Shown: piece after piece, positions 28,120 through 37,393 of the stretch
How positions within the stretch are numbered: position 1 is the stretch's first letter
How the letters are laid out: each line of letters opens with the position of its first letter
Origin: an uncultured Peptostreptococcaceae bacterium
GTDB lineage: Bacteria > Bacillota > Clostridia > Peptostreptococcales > Peptostreptococcaceae
Direction: 5' to 3'
NCBI GenBank assembly: GCA_944383455.1
Contig: CALWPP010000007.1
Location: forward strand, 23,116-87,115
Length of the DNA stretch: 64,000 nucleotides
Program-made: the position numbers and the translations under genes
The notes under the pieces: model-generated
Seen by the model: the letters and a program-made list of their open reading frames with translations, nothing else
Databases searched by the model: none
Told to the model about the DNA's origin: nothing

Positions 28120-29502
28120 ATGAAGAAAATAGTAATAGAGTCTTTGATTTCTTGTGAAAAAACTGCAATACTTGAAGATGATAAATTAGTTGAATTATTA
28201 ATTGATGATAAGAAAAAAGAAAATAGAGTTTCAAATATTTACAGAGGAATAGTTAAGAAAAAGATTTTAGGTATACAGGCTTGTTTTGTAGATATTGGCT
28301 TTGATAAACTTTCATATCTTCAAATTCCAAAAAATATTGATATTAAAAATGGTAGTGAAATTTTAGTTCAAGTTAACAAAGAAGAAGTAGGAGAGAAAGG
28401 TTGTAAATTAAATTTAGAAATTAGTATTTCTGGAAGATATTTAGTATATATTCCAAGTAATGATAAAATAGTATTTTCAAATAAAATAAATAGTGAAAAC
28501 GATAAAGAGAGATTAAAAAATATTTTAAATGAACTAAAAATAAATAGTAGTTTTATAGTAAGGACTGAAGCTATTAATGCAACTATAGAAGAAATAGAAA
28601 AAGATATTTTTGAACTAAAAGAAAAATATCAAGAAATTTTAAGAGAGTATAAACTTGGAGTAGGGCCTAAACTCTTGTATAAAAATCTTAATAAAAGTCT
28701 AAAATACATAAAAGATAATATAAATGATAACTTCGATGAAATAATAGTAAATAATAAAGAAAAGTACTTTGAAATAAAAGGTTTATTAGAAAATATAAAT
28801 AAAGATTATATAAAAAAAATAAAGTTAGAAGAAAATACTGATGTATTTGATTATTATAAAGTATCACCTCAAATAAAAAAAGCAATAAATAAAAAAGTAT
28901 GGCTAAAAAGTGGAGGATATATAGTAATAGAAAAAACTGAAGCATTAACGGTAATTGATGTTAATAGTGGGAAGTTTACAGGAAATATAGACCTTGAAGA
29001 AACAATTTTTAAAACTAACTTAGAAGCTAGTATAGAAATTTGTAACCAGTTAAGACTAAGAGATATTGGTGGTATAATAATAGTAGACTTTATTGATATG
29101 AAAAGTAAAAGACACAAAAAAGAAATACTAAAAACTTTAGAAGAAAACTTCAAACTAGATAAAAGAAAAACAGAAGTACTTGGGATTACAAAACTAGGGC
29201 TTTTTGAAATAACAAGAAGAAGAGAAAGAGAAAGTATAGATAATTATTTTAAAGATAGTTCATTTGATGAGATTATATCAACTGAATTTTTAATTGATAA
29301 TTTAGAAAAGGATGTAATAAAAACTCTAAACCACACAATCTATAAAAAGATAATCATAGAAGTAAATTCAAGAACTAGAAAGAACTTATTATTAAATATT
29401 GAGTACATAGATAAAATAAAAAATTTTTATAACATAGAAATTGAGATTATAGTTAATGAAAAAATTTATTATCAAGATTTTAATGTAATTTACAATACTT
29501 AG
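28120..29502 (+). CDS. rng: ribonuclease G/E family endoribonuclease
   Basis: A 460-residue RNase G. An N-terminal S1 RNA-binding domain (IYRGIVKKKILGIQACFVDIGF) is followed by the RNase H-like/DNase I-like catalytic region with VIDVNSGKFTG, RDIGGIIIVDFIDM and KLGLFEITRRRERES. The acidic metal ligands are in VIDVN and VDFIDM. It processes rRNA and mRNA ends. The ATG at 28120, behind GAAAGGA, is used rather than the earlier GTG at 28105. Its stop abuts the rplU promoter. Confidence 0.93.
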   Translation: MKKIVIESLISCEKTAILEDDKLVELLIDDKKKENRVSNIYRGIVKKKILGIQACFVDIGFDKLSYLQIPKNIDIKNGSEILVQVNKEEVGEKGCKLNLEISISGRYLVYIPSNDKIVFSNKINSENDKERLKNILNELKINSSFIVRTEAINATIEEIEKDIFELKEKYQEILREYKLGVGPKLLYKNLNKSLKYIKDNINDNFDEIIVNNKEKYFEIKGLLENINKDYIKKIKLEENTDVFDYYKVSPQIKKAINKKVWLKSGGYIVIEKTEALTVIDVNSGKFTGNIDLEETIFKTNLEASIEICNQLRLRDIGGIIIVDFIDMKSKRHKKEILKTLEENFKLDKRKTEVLGITKLGLFEITRRRERESIDNYFKDSSFDEIISTEFLIDNLEKDVIKTLNHTIYKKIIIEVNSRTRKNLLLNIEYIDKIKNFYNIEIEIIVNEKIYYQDFNVIYNT

Positions 29503-29531
29503 TTGACAAATATTAAATAAAGTAGTAATAT
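29503..29531 (+). promoter_or_regulatory. sigma-A promoter of the rplU operon
   Basis: TTGACA and TAATAT with 17-base spacing, beginning one base after the rng stop codon. Expected transcription start near 29538. Confidence 0.85.
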
Positions 29532-29537
29532 TAATAA

Positions 29538-29615
29538 ATGTAATGCCGCACAGAAAAGGTTTGAAACTTTTTTAAAGTACCTATATGGCGAGTTTTTAAG
29601 ACCGAGGAGGTGTAT
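29538..29615 (+). promoter_or_regulatory. structured 5' leader of rplU (L21-leader type)
   Basis: About 75 transcribed bases precede the L21 start, with GCCGCACAG, an AAAGGTTT/AAACTTT-like hairpin and ATGGCGAG before the GAGGAGG site. Position and the conserved CCGCAC element fit the Firmicutes ribosomal L21 leader, which is thought to give feedback control. I assign it by recognition and position and have not matched it to a covariance model. Confidence 0.6.
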
Positions 29616-29618
29616 TTA

Positions 29619-29930
29619 ATGTACGCTATAGTAAAGACAGGTGGAAAGCAATACAAAGTTGCTGAAGGTGATGTTTTATATGTTGAAAAGTTAGACGCTA
29701 ACGAAGGTGATGTTGTAACTTTAAACGAAGTATTAGCTTGTACTAAAGATGGAGAATTAGTAGTTGGAGCTCCAACAGTTGAAGGTGCTACTGTTACTGC
29801 TAAAGTTGAAAAGCAAGGAAAAGCTAAGAAAATAATAGTTTTCAAGTACAAAGCGAAAAAAGACTACAGAAGAAAAAAAGGACATCGTCAACCATACACT
29901 AAGATAGTTATAGAAAAGATAAACGCTTAA
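29619..29930 (+). CDS. rplU: 50S ribosomal protein L21
   Basis: A 103-residue L21 with the family start [14 protein letters not shown] and the C-terminal [17 protein letters not shown]. It binds 23S rRNA. The ATG at 29619 is eight bases from GGAGG. An in-frame GTG at 29610 is not needed. First gene of the L21-Prp-L27 operon. Confidence 0.98.
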   Translation: MYAIVKTGGKQYKVAEGDVLYVEKLDANEGDVVTLNEVLACTKDGELVVGAPTVEGATVTAKVEKQGKAKKIIVFKYKAKKDYRRKKGHRQPYTKIVIEKINA

Positions 29931-29943
29931 TCGTTGGTGAGTA

Positions 29944-30261
29944 ATGATAAAAGTTAACTATTACTATGATGATGACTTTAATCTAAAAGGATTTTGCTTA
30001 AAAGGTCACGCAAATTTTTCTGAAATTGGTTATGACATAGTTTGTTCTGCTGTTACATCAAATGCAATAGCTGTAATAAACTCTTTAAGCAAATTAGTAA
30101 AAGTTGAATTTGATAAAGTTGTTGGAGAAGAAGGACATATAGAATGTATCGTAAAAGATGATTTTATTTTTGATTCTCAACTACTTTTAAATCATTTTAG
30201 CTTAGCTATTGAAGAAATTAAAAGGGAATATCCCAAAAATATAAAAATCTTAAAAAAGTAG
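29944..30261 (+). CDS. prp: ribosomal-processing cysteine protease Prp
   Basis: A 105-residue cysteine protease that removes the N-terminal extension of ribosomal protein L27 in Firmicutes. The catalytic pair H22 and C34 sits in KGHANFSEIGYDIVCSAVTS, at the same numbering as reported for the Staphylococcus aureus enzyme. It lies between rplU and rpmA as usual, and the matching substrate extension is present in the following gene. Confidence 0.95.
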   Translation: MIKVNYYYDDDFNLKGFCLKGHANFSEIGYDIVCSAVTSNAIAVINSLSKLVKVEFDKVVGEEGHIECIVKDDFIFDSQLLLNHFSLAIEEIKREYPKNIKILKK

Positions 30262-30274
30262 GGGGTGACTCCAA

Positions 30275-30553
30275 ATGCTAAAAATGAACTTACAATTACT
30301 TGCATCTAAAAAAGGGGTAGGGTCTTCTAAAAACGGTAGAGATTCTATATCTAAAAGATTAGGTGTTAAGAGATTTGATGGACAAGTTGTTACTGCTGGA
30401 AGTATATTAGTAAGACAAAGAGGAACTAAAATACATCCAGGAACTAATGTAGGTAAAGGTGGAGATGATACTTTATTTGCTTTAGTTGATGGAACAGTTA
30501 AGTTCGAAAGAAAAGATAAGAAAAGAAAGAAAGTTAGTGTTTACCCAGCTTAA
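30275..30553 (+). CDS. rpmA: 50S ribosomal protein L27 with cleavable N-terminus
   Basis: A 92-residue L27. The N-terminus [14 protein letters not shown] carries the Firmicutes extension that Prp removes before the ASKKG sequence that reaches the peptidyl transferase centre. Here the cleavage motif is LQLLA, in contrast to the LQFFA known from S. aureus. The rest ([29 protein letters not shown]) is canonical. ATG behind AGGGGGTGA. Confidence 0.97.
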   Translation: MLKMNLQLLASKKGVGSSKNGRDSISKRLGVKRFDGQVVTAGSILVRQRGTKIHPGTNVGKGGDDTLFALVDGTVKFERKDKKRKKVSVYPA

Positions 30554-30573
30554 TAGCATTCATTAACTTTTTT

Positions 30574-30604
30574 AAAGGAGTGTGTTGACCGCACTCCTTT
30601 TTTA
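30574..30604 (+). terminator. rho-independent terminator after rpmA
   Basis: AAAGGAGTG / CACTCCTTT stem with a GC-containing loop and a T6 tail. Confidence 0.9.
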
Positions 30605-30640
30605 TAATTGTAGACTTATATTTAAGTGAAGGTGATTATT

Positions 30641-31918
30641 TTGTTCATAGATAAAGCGAGAATTTTTGTTAAAGCAGGAAACGGTGGAAATGGTGCAGTA
30701 GCATTTAGAAAAGAAAAGTATGTTCCAGCAGGAGGTCCAGAAGGTGGAGACGGAGGACACGGTGGAAGTATTATATTTGAAGTTGATTTAGGTCTTAGGA
30801 CTTTGATGGACTTTAAATATCAAAAAAAATACTCAGCACCAGCAGGTCAAGATGGAAGTAAAGGAAAAAGAGCAGGAAAAAATGGAGAAGACCTTATTTT
30901 AAAAGTACCAGCAGGAACTATAATAAGAGATGAAGCAACTGGTCTTATTATTGCGGACTTAAAAGAAGAAGGTGACAGAGCTATTGTTGCAAGAGGTGGT
31001 CGTGGAGGAAAAGGAAACCAGCATTTTGCAAACTCTGTAAGACAAGCCCCAGCTTTCGCAAAAAGTGGAACTGATGGTCAAGAACGATGGGTTATTTTAG
31101 AACTTAAAATGATAGCAGATGTTGGTCTTTTAGGTTTTCCAAATGTGGGTAAGTCAACTTTCTTATCAGTTGTTACTAAGGCAAAACCTAAAATTGCAAA
31201 CTATCATTTCACAACTCTTACACCAAATTTAGGAGTAGTTGAGAATAACTTTGGTGAAAGTTTTGTCTTAGCTGATATTCCAGGACTTATAGAAGGCGCA
31301 TCTGAAGGTATTGGATTAGGACACGATTTTTTAAGACACGTTGAGAGAACTAAAGTTTTAATTCATATAGTTGATATATCAGGCATTGAAGGTAGAGATG
31401 CAATTGATGATTTTGAAAAAATAAACTTAGAACTTAAAAATTATAACGAAAAGTTATCAAAAAGACCTCAAGTTGTAGTTGCAAATAAGGTAGATATTCT
31501 TTATGATGAAGAGATTTATGAAAACTTTAAAAAAGAACTTGAAAAAAGAGGATATAAAGTATTTAAAATGTCTGCAATAACAAGACAAGGAATAGATGAT
31601 GTTATTAATTACGTTTCTAAGTTATTAAATGAAGTTGAAGAAGTTGAATTAATAACAGAAGAAGAAATGTATAAAGAAGAACTTGATATAAAAGATGATG
31701 AGGGACTTCAAATAGAAATTGAAGATGGAGTATACGTTGTTAAAGGAAAAGCTTTAAGAAGAATAATGTATTCTGTTAATTTTGATGATATGGAATCGCT
31801 ACAATATTTCCAAAAATCTATGGAAGGTCAAGGTGTATTTGACAAATTAAGAGAGATGGGAATAGAAGACGGTGATACTGTTAGAATTTATGAACTTGAA
31901 TTTGAATTTTATAATTAA
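30641..31918 (+). CDS. obgE: Obg GTPase (ribosome assembly/stress)
   Basis: A 425-residue Obg. The glycine-rich N-terminal domain (KAGNGGNGAVAFRKEKY, GGRGGKGNQHF) precedes a G domain with GFPNVGKST, DIPGLIEGA and NKVD, and a C-terminal OCT domain of about 70 residues is present. It is essential for 50S maturation and growth control. The TTG at 30641 gives the family start MFIDKARIFVKAG; an in-frame GTG at 30626 is part of the upstream AAGTGAAGGTG. Confidence 0.96.
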   Translation: MFIDKARIFVKAGNGGNGAVAFRKEKYVPAGGPEGGDGGHGGSIIFEVDLGLRTLMDFKYQKKYSAPAGQDGSKGKRAGKNGEDLILKVPAGTIIRDEATGLIIADLKEEGDRAIVARGGRGGKGNQHFANSVRQAPAFAKSGTDGQERWVILELKMIADVGLLGFPNVGKSTFLSVVTKAKPKIANYHFTTLTPNLGVVENNFGESFVLADIPGLIEGASEGIGLGHDFLRHVERTKVLIHIVDISGIEGRDAIDDFEKINLELKNYNEKLSKRPQVVVANKVDILYDEEIYENFKKELEKRGYKVFKMSAITRQGIDDVINYVSKLLNEVEEVELITEEEMYKEELDIKDDEGLQIEIEDGVYVVKGKALRRIMYSVNFDDMESLQYFQKSMEGQGVFDKLREMGIEDGDTVRIYELEFEFYN

Positions 31919-31929
31919 GAGGTGATATT

Positions 31930-32298
31930 ATGTTAAAAGGAAAACAAAGAGCTTACTTAAGGTCAATAGCAAATACTTTAAAACCAATAACTCAAATTGG
32001 AAAAGAAGGTGTTACTGAAAGTTTTTTAGAACAACTTGATGATATGTTAAGAACAAAAGAAATAGTGAAAGTTACTATACTTGAAAGTGCAGGACTTGAT
32101 GCCAAAGAAACTGCTAATTATATTTGTGAAAAACTAAGAGCAGAATTTGTTCAATCAATAGGATATAAATTTACTATTTATAAAAAAAATATAAAAAATC
32201 CTAAAATAATATTCCCAGGACATGAGATGGCAAAAGCCAAAAAAAGAGATAATAATACTACTAAAAAAGGAAAACCTACTAAAAGGTCATCAAGATAG
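31930..32298 (+). CDS. yhbY: YhbY/CRS1-CRM RNA-binding protein
   Basis: A 122-residue single CRM-domain protein associated with pre-50S particles. MLKGKQRAYLRSIANTLKP, QIGKEGVTESFLEQLDD and the KVTILESAG segment are typical. A basic C-terminal tail (about 30 residues, Lys-rich) extends beyond the ~97-residue E. coli form. It lies 11 bases after obg, a common pairing. Confidence 0.93.
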   Translation: MLKGKQRAYLRSIANTLKPITQIGKEGVTESFLEQLDDMLRTKEIVKVTILESAGLDAKETANYICEKLRAEFVQSIGYKFTIYKKNIKNPKIIFPGHEMAKAKKRDNNTTKKGKPTKRSSR

Positions 32299-32300
32299 AT

Positions 32301-32335
32301 AAAAGCTGTTAATGATTTCATTAACAGCTTTTATG
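32301..32335. terminator. bidirectional terminator between yhbY and the recX unit
   Basis: A 15-base perfect inverted repeat (AAAAGCTGTTAATGA and its complement) with almost no loop, giving A/T tracts on both strands. It overlaps the stop codon of the 42-aa minus-strand ORF. Confidence 0.85.
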
Positions 32336-32459
32336 CTTCTATTTTAGTTTTTTCTTCGTATAAAAGACCAACTTCATTTTGTTTATCATTTTTGTAAAAG
32401 CTGTAAACATTATATATTCCAAGTCCTAGACTAAAAATAGCTATAAGTAACTTTGCCAT
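32331..32459 (-). CDS. small membrane-anchored hypothetical protein, 42 aa
   Basis: ATG at 32459 follows AGGAGGATTT, an ideal ribosome binding site, only 8 bases after the recX stop. The product begins MAKLLIAIFSLGLGIYNVYS, a hydrophobic helix, followed by a charged tail ending EEKTKIEA. It ends at the terminator shared with yhbY. The combination of strong start signal, operon position and membrane helix makes it a likely real gene missed by length cut-offs. Function unknown. Confidence 0.6.
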   Translation of the reverse strand: MAKLLIAIFSLGLGIYNVYSFYKNDKQNEVGLLYEEKTKIEA

Positions 32460-32467
32460 AAATCCTC

Positions 32468-33100
32468 CTAAAAGTCATCAGTATTTAATAACTTTTTGAT
32501 TACTTTTTTTGTAGTATCAAAGTCAAAACCTCTATAAATTAAGTGAGAGTAAAGTTTTTGGTGAATTTTATTTTTATCATTACCTTTAATCTTTTCGTAC
32601 TTTTTATTTGCTATAAAAAGTGCGTTTTCAAATTCTTTATCTTCATCAAGATCATTAATTAAAGAATTTATATGATTATTTTCTATACCTTTTTTATAAA
32701 GGTTTTGTTTTATTTTATTCTTACCATATTTATTTAAATTTACATTAGTATTTATTATTTTTTTTGCTAAAAATTCATCATTAATTAATTTATTTTCTTT
32801 CAAAAAACTTAAAACATCTAAAACTATATCATCATCAAAATCTTTAGTAAGTTTTTCTTTTAAAGTTTTTTCTGATTGGTCACATTTTGATAATATGTTA
32901 AATGCTTTGTTTTTAGCTTTTATGTAATTTTCTTTATGTATTATTTCTTTTAAAATATCTTTTTTTATTTCTTGTCCTTTTTTTAAGTTAAACTTATACA
33001 CTAATTCGGCATAAATAGATACGAAGTATTCATCATTTACATAAATATTAACTCTTTCTTTGTTATTTTTTTGAATTTCTATTTTAGTTATTATATCCAT
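32468..33100 (-). CDS. recX: regulatory protein RecX
   Basis: About 210 residues of tandem three-helix RecX repeats (KAFNILSKCDQSEKTLKEKL, LKENKLINDEFLAKKIIN, IKQNLYKKGIENNHIN). RecX binds and restrains RecA filaments. An N-terminal beta region (ITKIEIQKNNKERVNIYVND) matches the longer Firmicutes form. The ATG at 33100, behind AAGGAG, is preferred over an in-frame ATG at 33121. recA is not in the window. Confidence 0.9.
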   Translation of the reverse strand: MDIITKIEIQKNNKERVNIYVNDEYFVSIYAELVYKFNLKKGQEIKKDILKEIIHKENYIKAKNKAFNILSKCDQSEKTLKEKLTKDFDDDIVLDVLSFLKENKLINDEFLAKKIINTNVNLNKYGKNKIKQNLYKKGIENNHINSLINDLDEDKEFENALFIANKKYEKIKGNDKNKIHQKLYSHLIYRGFDFDTTKKVIKKLLNTDDF

Positions 33101-33207
33101 AAAATTCTCCTTGTAATACATAATAACATAATTATAAACAAAATATATTAATAAATCTAAAAAAGTGATAAAATATTATTTGAAATATAATTTATTAGGA
33201 GATCAAT

Positions 33208-33885
33208 ATGAATTTAGTTGAAGAAGCTATTAAAATAAATAATAAAAAAGTTGATTATTTTGATAAAAATAATGATTATCTAAAAGTAGGTATAATGGGT
33301 GGTACTTTTAATCCTATACATATAGGTCATTTGTCTATGGCAGAACATATAAAATATAATTTTAATTTAGATAAAATAATATTTATACCAACTGGAAATC
33401 CACCACATAAAAAACTTTATAACATAGAAAATAGGCATAGATATGAAATGGTTTTAATTTCTATTATGGATAACAAAGATTTTTTAGCATTTGATTTTGA
33501 GTTAAAAAATGATAAGTATAGTTATACTGTTGATACTTTATCTTATTTAAAGGGTAGATATAAAAATATTGAGTTTTATTTTATAGTTGGTGCTGACACA
33601 GTTTTAGAACTAGAAACTTGGAAAGATTTTAAGAAAAACTTTTATCTTTCAAAGTTTATTGTATCAGAAAGGCCTGGAATTAAAAATGATTTTTATGAAT
33701 ATAAACTAAAAGAATTAAAAGAAAAATATAATGCAGACATATTTAAAGCAAACCCACCACTTTTAGATATTTCTTCAACTAGAATAAGGGAAAATATAAA
33801 TTTAGGAAAATCTATAAAATATAGTGTCTTAAAAGATATCGAAAATTATATAATAAAAAATAATTTGTATAGGGAGGTTTTATGA
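33208..33885 (+). CDS. nadD: nicotinate-mononucleotide adenylyltransferase
   Basis: A 225-residue NadD making deamido-NAD from nicotinate mononucleotide and ATP. The nucleotidyltransferase motif GGTFNPIHIGH is at residues 31-41, later FIVGADTVLELETW and ISSTRIRENI. About 24 residues precede the usual start. The ATG at 33208 has TTAGGAGATCAAT and no in-frame ATG with a better site is seen before residue 30, so the extension seems real. The stop overlaps yqeK (ATGA). Confidence 0.94.
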   Translation: MNLVEEAIKINNKKVDYFDKNNDYLKVGIMGGTFNPIHIGHLSMAEHIKYNFNLDKIIFIPTGNPPHKKLYNIENRHRYEMVLISIMDNKDFLAFDFELKNDKYSYTVDTLSYLKGRYKNIEFYFIVGADTVLELETWKDFKKNFYLSKFIVSERPGIKNDFYEYKLKELKEKYNADIFKANPPLLDISSTRIRENINLGKSIKYSVLKDIENYIIKNNLYREVL

Positions 33886-34433
33886 AGGAAAAACTAAAGA
33901 CTTTATTAACACAAACTAGATATATACACTCTTTAAACGTTTCTGAGTGTGCAAAAAAAATGGCAAAAATTTATAATATTGATGAAGAAAAAGCCTATAT
34001 AGCATCAATTCTTCATGATTGTGCAAAATGTTTAAATCATGAACAAATGAATTACTATTTGAATAAGTATAATATAAAGCTAGACGAATATGAAAAAGAC
34101 AATAGGGCTTTATCTCATGCTATAGTTGGTGCTTATATTGCAGAGTATGAGTTTAATATAAAAGATAAGGAAATATTAAATGCAATAAAATATCATACAA
34201 CTGGTAGAGAAAATATGACTATGCTTGAGAAGGTTATATATATGGCTGATTTAATTGAAGAAGATAGAAGTTTTGAAGGTGTTGATGAACTTAGATATCT
34301 AGTAAATAAAGGAGAGCTTGACAAAGCAATATTAATTTCTTTAAATAATACTATAAGAATTGTTATAAAAAGAAATCAAATAATTCATCCAAGGACTATA
34401 AATGCTAGAAATTATCTTGTAAGTACTATTTAA
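33882..34433 (+). CDS. yqeK: YqeK HD-domain hydrolase (symmetrical Ap4A-type)
   Basis: A 183-residue HD-domain phosphohydrolase, reported in Firmicutes to cleave diadenosine tetraphosphate symmetrically. H...HD...D ligands are visible: TRYIHSLNVSECA, SILHDCAKCLN, HAIVGAYIAEYEF and KYHTTG. It overlaps nadD by four bases and precedes rsfS, the conserved nadD-yqeK-rsfS order. Confidence 0.93.
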   Translation: MKEKLKTLLTQTRYIHSLNVSECAKKMAKIYNIDEEKAYIASILHDCAKCLNHEQMNYYLNKYNIKLDEYEKDNRALSHAIVGAYIAEYEFNIKDKEILNAIKYHTTGRENMTMLEKVIYMADLIEEDRSFEGVDELRYLVNKGELDKAILISLNNTIRIVIKRNQIIHPRTINARNYLVSTI

Positions 34434-34507
34434 AAAATATATTAAATAGTATTTATATATGTTATAATTATGAGGTATGTCTAAAAATTAGAAAGGTGGA
34501 GATAAAT

Positions 34508-34858
34508 ATGACTGTTGATCAAATAACTAAAATAATATATGATGCTATAGATGATAAATTAGGTAAAGATATATCTATAATAAACATAGGGGAAGTTTCA
34601 AGTCTTTGTGATTATTTTGTTATAGCTACTGCATCTTCTCAAAGACAAGTAAAAGCTATTGCAGATAATGTTGAAGATGAACTTACAAAGCACGAAATAG
34701 AAGCTAGAGGAAAAGAAGGGTACGATACTCAAACTTGGGTACTTCTTGATTATGGAGATGTTATGGTTCATATTTTTAATGAAGAAAATAGAGATTTTTA
34801 TAATTTAGAAAAATTATGGAAAGATGCTCCATACGTTGATGTTAAAACTTTAGCATAA
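34508..34858 (+). CDS. rsfS: ribosome silencing factor RsfS
   Basis: A 116-residue RsfS/Iojap protein that binds L14 and blocks subunit joining in starvation. Motifs SSLCDYFVIATASSQRQVKAIAD and WVLLDYGDVMVHIFNEENRDFYNLE are canonical. The ATG at 34508 follows AAAGGTGGAG; the frame upstream to 34496 is within the leader. Confidence 0.95.
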   Translation: MTVDQITKIIYDAIDDKLGKDISIINIGEVSSLCDYFVIATASSQRQVKAIADNVEDELTKHEIEARGKEGYDTQTWVLLDYGDVMVHIFNEENRDFYNLEKLWKDAPYVDVKTLA

Positions 34859-34867
34859 TAAATTTAC

Positions 34868-34905
34868 CTCGTCGCTAGTATTTTAAGATTAGAGACGAGT
34901 TTTTA
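34868..34905 (+). terminator. terminator between rsfS and leuS
   Basis: CTCGTC / GACGAG stem with a 20-base AT-rich loop and a T6 tail. There is no T-box specifier structure before leuS; the gap is only ~70 bases. Confidence 0.7.
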
Positions 34906-34930
34906 ATATAAATTATTAAAGGAGAAAAAA

Positions 34931-37345
34931 ATGTATAGACCAAACGAAGTAGAAGCTAAATGGCAAAAAATTTGGAATGATAATAATCAATATAAAACTG
35001 ATTGTAATGACAATACTAAACCAAAATATTATACTTTAGAGATGTTTCCTTATCCATCAGGTAAAATACATATGGGACACGTTAGAAATTATTCTATAGG
35101 AGACGTTGTAGCAAGATTTAAGAAAATGGAAGGTTATAATGTACTTCATCCAATGGGATGGGATTCTTTTGGACTTCCAGCAGAAAATGCAGCTATAAAG
35201 CACGGAATACACCCACATAACTGGACTATGGAAAATATAGAAGATATGAAAGGACAATTAAAATTACTTGGTCTTTCTTATGATTGGGATAGAGAAGTTG
35301 CAACTTCAACTAAAGAGTACTACAAATTTACTCAAGAAATATTTTTAAAATTCTTAGAAAATGGACTAGCTTATAAGAAAAAGTCTTTTGTTAACTGGTG
35401 TCCTTCTTGTCAAACAGTTCTTGCTAATGAGCAGGTTGTTGGAGGGCAATGTGATAGATGTGATACAGAAGTTGTTAAAAAAGACTTAGAACAATGGTAC
35501 TTAAAAATAACTGACTATGCAGAAAAATTATTAGTTGATATAGACAAGCTTGATGGTTGGCCAGAAAAAGTTAAGACTATGCAAAAAAACTGGATAGGAA
35601 AAAGTACAGGTGCTGAAATTAACTTTAAAATAGATGGATTAGATAAAGAAATAACAGTTTATACAACAAGACCAGATACTGTTTATGGAGTTAGTTATAT
35701 GGTTTTAGCTCCAGAACACGAAATGGTAAAAGAGTTAGTAAAAGGAACAGAATACGAAAGTAAAGTAGAAGAATTTGTACATAAAACTAGCAAAATGACT
35801 GAAATCGAGAGAAACTCAACTGAAACAGAAAAAGAAGGAATGTTTATAGGTCATTACGTTATAAATCCTTTAACTAACAAAAAAGTTCCTCTTTGGATAG
35901 CAAACTACGTTTTAGTTGATTATGGAACTGGTGCAGTTATGGCAGTACCAAGTCATGATGATAGGGATAAAGATTTTGCAACTAAATATAATTTAGAGTT
36001 TACTCCTGTAATAGATGAAGATGGTAAAATGATAAATTCAGATGAATTTAATGGAATAGACTCAAGTGAAGCGTTTGATAAAATAGTTGAAAAAATAGAA
36101 AAAGAAAACTTAGGTAAAAAGACTGTAAATTATAGATTAAGAGACTGGCTAATATCTAGACAAAGATACTGGGGATGTCCAATACCAGTAGTTTATTGTG
36201 ATTTTTGTGGAATAGTTCCTGTACCAAAAGAAGATTTACCAGTTTTACTTCCAACTGATGTTGAATTTACTGGAAAAGGTGAAAGTCCTCTAACAACTTC
36301 AAAAGAGTTTACTACTACTGCTTGTCCAAAGTGTGGCAAAGAAGCTAAAAGAGAAGTTGATACAATGGATACATTTATGGATTCTTCTTGGTACTTCTTA
36401 AGATACATTGACCCTAAAAATACTGAAGAATTATTTAATAAAGAATTAGTTGATAAATGGATGAGTGTTGACCAATATATAGGTGGTGTGGAACACGCTA
36501 TACTTCATTTATTATATGCAAGATTTTTCACTAAAGCATTCAAGGATATGGGGCTAGTTAGTTTTGATGAGCCATTTAAAAATCTTTTAACTCAAGGTAT
36601 GGTGTTAAAAGAAGGAAGTAAAATGAGTAAATCAAAAGGTAATGTAGTTTCTCCTATGGAAATAATAAAAGAATATGGGGCAGATACTGCAAGACTATTT
36701 GTACTTTTTGCTGCACCACCAGAAAGAGATTTAGACTGGTCAGAACAAGGTGTTGAAGGATGTTTTAGATTCTTAAATAGAGTTTACAGACTTGTTGAGG
36801 AATTAAGTGATGTTTGTAAAGAAAATCACGAGATTGGTGAATTATCAAAATCAGATAAAGATATGAGATTTATAATTCACCAAACTTTAAAGAAGGTAAC
36901 TGAAGATTTAAGTGAGAAGTTTGGATTTAATACTGCAATATCTGCATTAATGGAACTTATAAACGAAATGTATAAGTACAAAGAACTTCAAGATACTAAT
37001 AAGTTTGTTATAAAAGAAGGTATAGAAACTATAATTACAATTCTTTCTCCATTTGCTCCTCATATAGGTGAAGAATTATGGCAGATGATAGGAAAAGAAG
37101 GAAGTATATTTGATATATCTTGGCCAAAATTTGATGAAACTGCTTTAGTTAAAGATGAAATAGAAGTAGTTGTTCAAATAAATGGAAAAGTAAGAGGAAA
37201 ATTAAGTATTGGTGCTAACGTATCAAAAGAAGATATGGAAAAATTAGCTATGGAAGACGATAAAATAAAAGCTTTAGTTGAAGGAAAAACTATTGTTAAA
37301 GTAATAGGAGTTCCAAAAAAACTTGTAAATATAGTAGTTAAGTAA
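34931..37345 (+). CDS. leuS: leucyl-tRNA synthetase
   Basis: An 804-residue class I synthetase. HIGH motif HMGH at 47-50, KMSKS at 564-568, a zinc-type cysteine set [14 protein letters not shown]...CDRC, and a CP1 editing domain ([20 protein letters not shown], and the [17 protein letters not shown] region) are all present. It charges tRNA-Leu and proofreads. ATG behind AAAGGAG. Confidence 0.98.
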   Translation: MYRPNEVEAKWQKIWNDNNQYKTDCNDNTKPKYYTLEMFPYPSGKIHMGHVRNYSIGDVVARFKKMEGYNVLHPMGWDSFGLPAENAAIKHGIHPHNWTMENIEDMKGQLKLLGLSYDWDREVATSTKEYYKFTQEIFLKFLENGLAYKKKSFVNWCPSCQTVLANEQVVGGQCDRCDTEVVKKDLEQWYLKITDYAEKLLVDIDKLDGWPEKVKTMQKNWIGKSTGAEINFKIDGLDKEITVYTTRPDTVYGVSYMVLAPEHEMVKELVKGTEYESKVEEFVHKTSKMTEIERNSTETEKEGMFIGHYVINPLTNKKVPLWIANYVLVDYGTGAVMAVPSHDDRDKDFATKYNLEFTPVIDEDGKMINSDEFNGIDSSEAFDKIVEKIEKENLGKKTVNYRLRDWLISRQRYWGCPIPVVYCDFCGIVPVPKEDLPVLLPTDVEFTGKGESPLTTSKEFTTTACPKCGKEAKREVDTMDTFMDSSWYFLRYIDPKNTEELFNKELVDKWMSVDQYIGGVEHAILHLLYARFFTKAFKDMGLVSFDEPFKNLLTQGMVLKEGSKMSKSKGNVVSPMEIIKEYGADTARLFVLFAAPPERDLDWSEQGVEGCFRFLNRVYRLVEELSDVCKENHEIGELSKSDKDMRFIIHQTLKKVTEDLSEKFGFNTAISALMELINEMYKYKELQDTNKFVIKEGIETIITILSPFAPHIGEELWQMIGKEGSIFDISWPKFDETALVKDEIEVVVQINGKVRGKLSIGANVSKEDMEKLAMEDDKIKALVEGKTIVKVIGVPKKLVNIVVK

Positions 37346-37360
37346 TATTTAGATAAATAT

Positions 37361-37393
37361 TTAAGGTATGGATTTTTTCCATACCTTATTTTA
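37361..37393. terminator. bidirectional terminator between leuS and the thiamine-transport operon
   Basis: AAGGTATGGA / TCCATACCTT stem with a T-rich loop and T/A flanks between convergent genes. Confidence 0.85.

Noticed and set aside
28688..29153. Minus-strand open frames opposite rng
   Set aside because: Hydrophobic Leu/Ser/Phe-rich shadows of the lysine-rich RNase G coding sequence with no ribosome binding site.
34859..34930. T-box leader for leuS
   Set aside because: The gap is about 70 bases, carries only a plain terminator hairpin and has no T-box sequence or leucine specifier loop.
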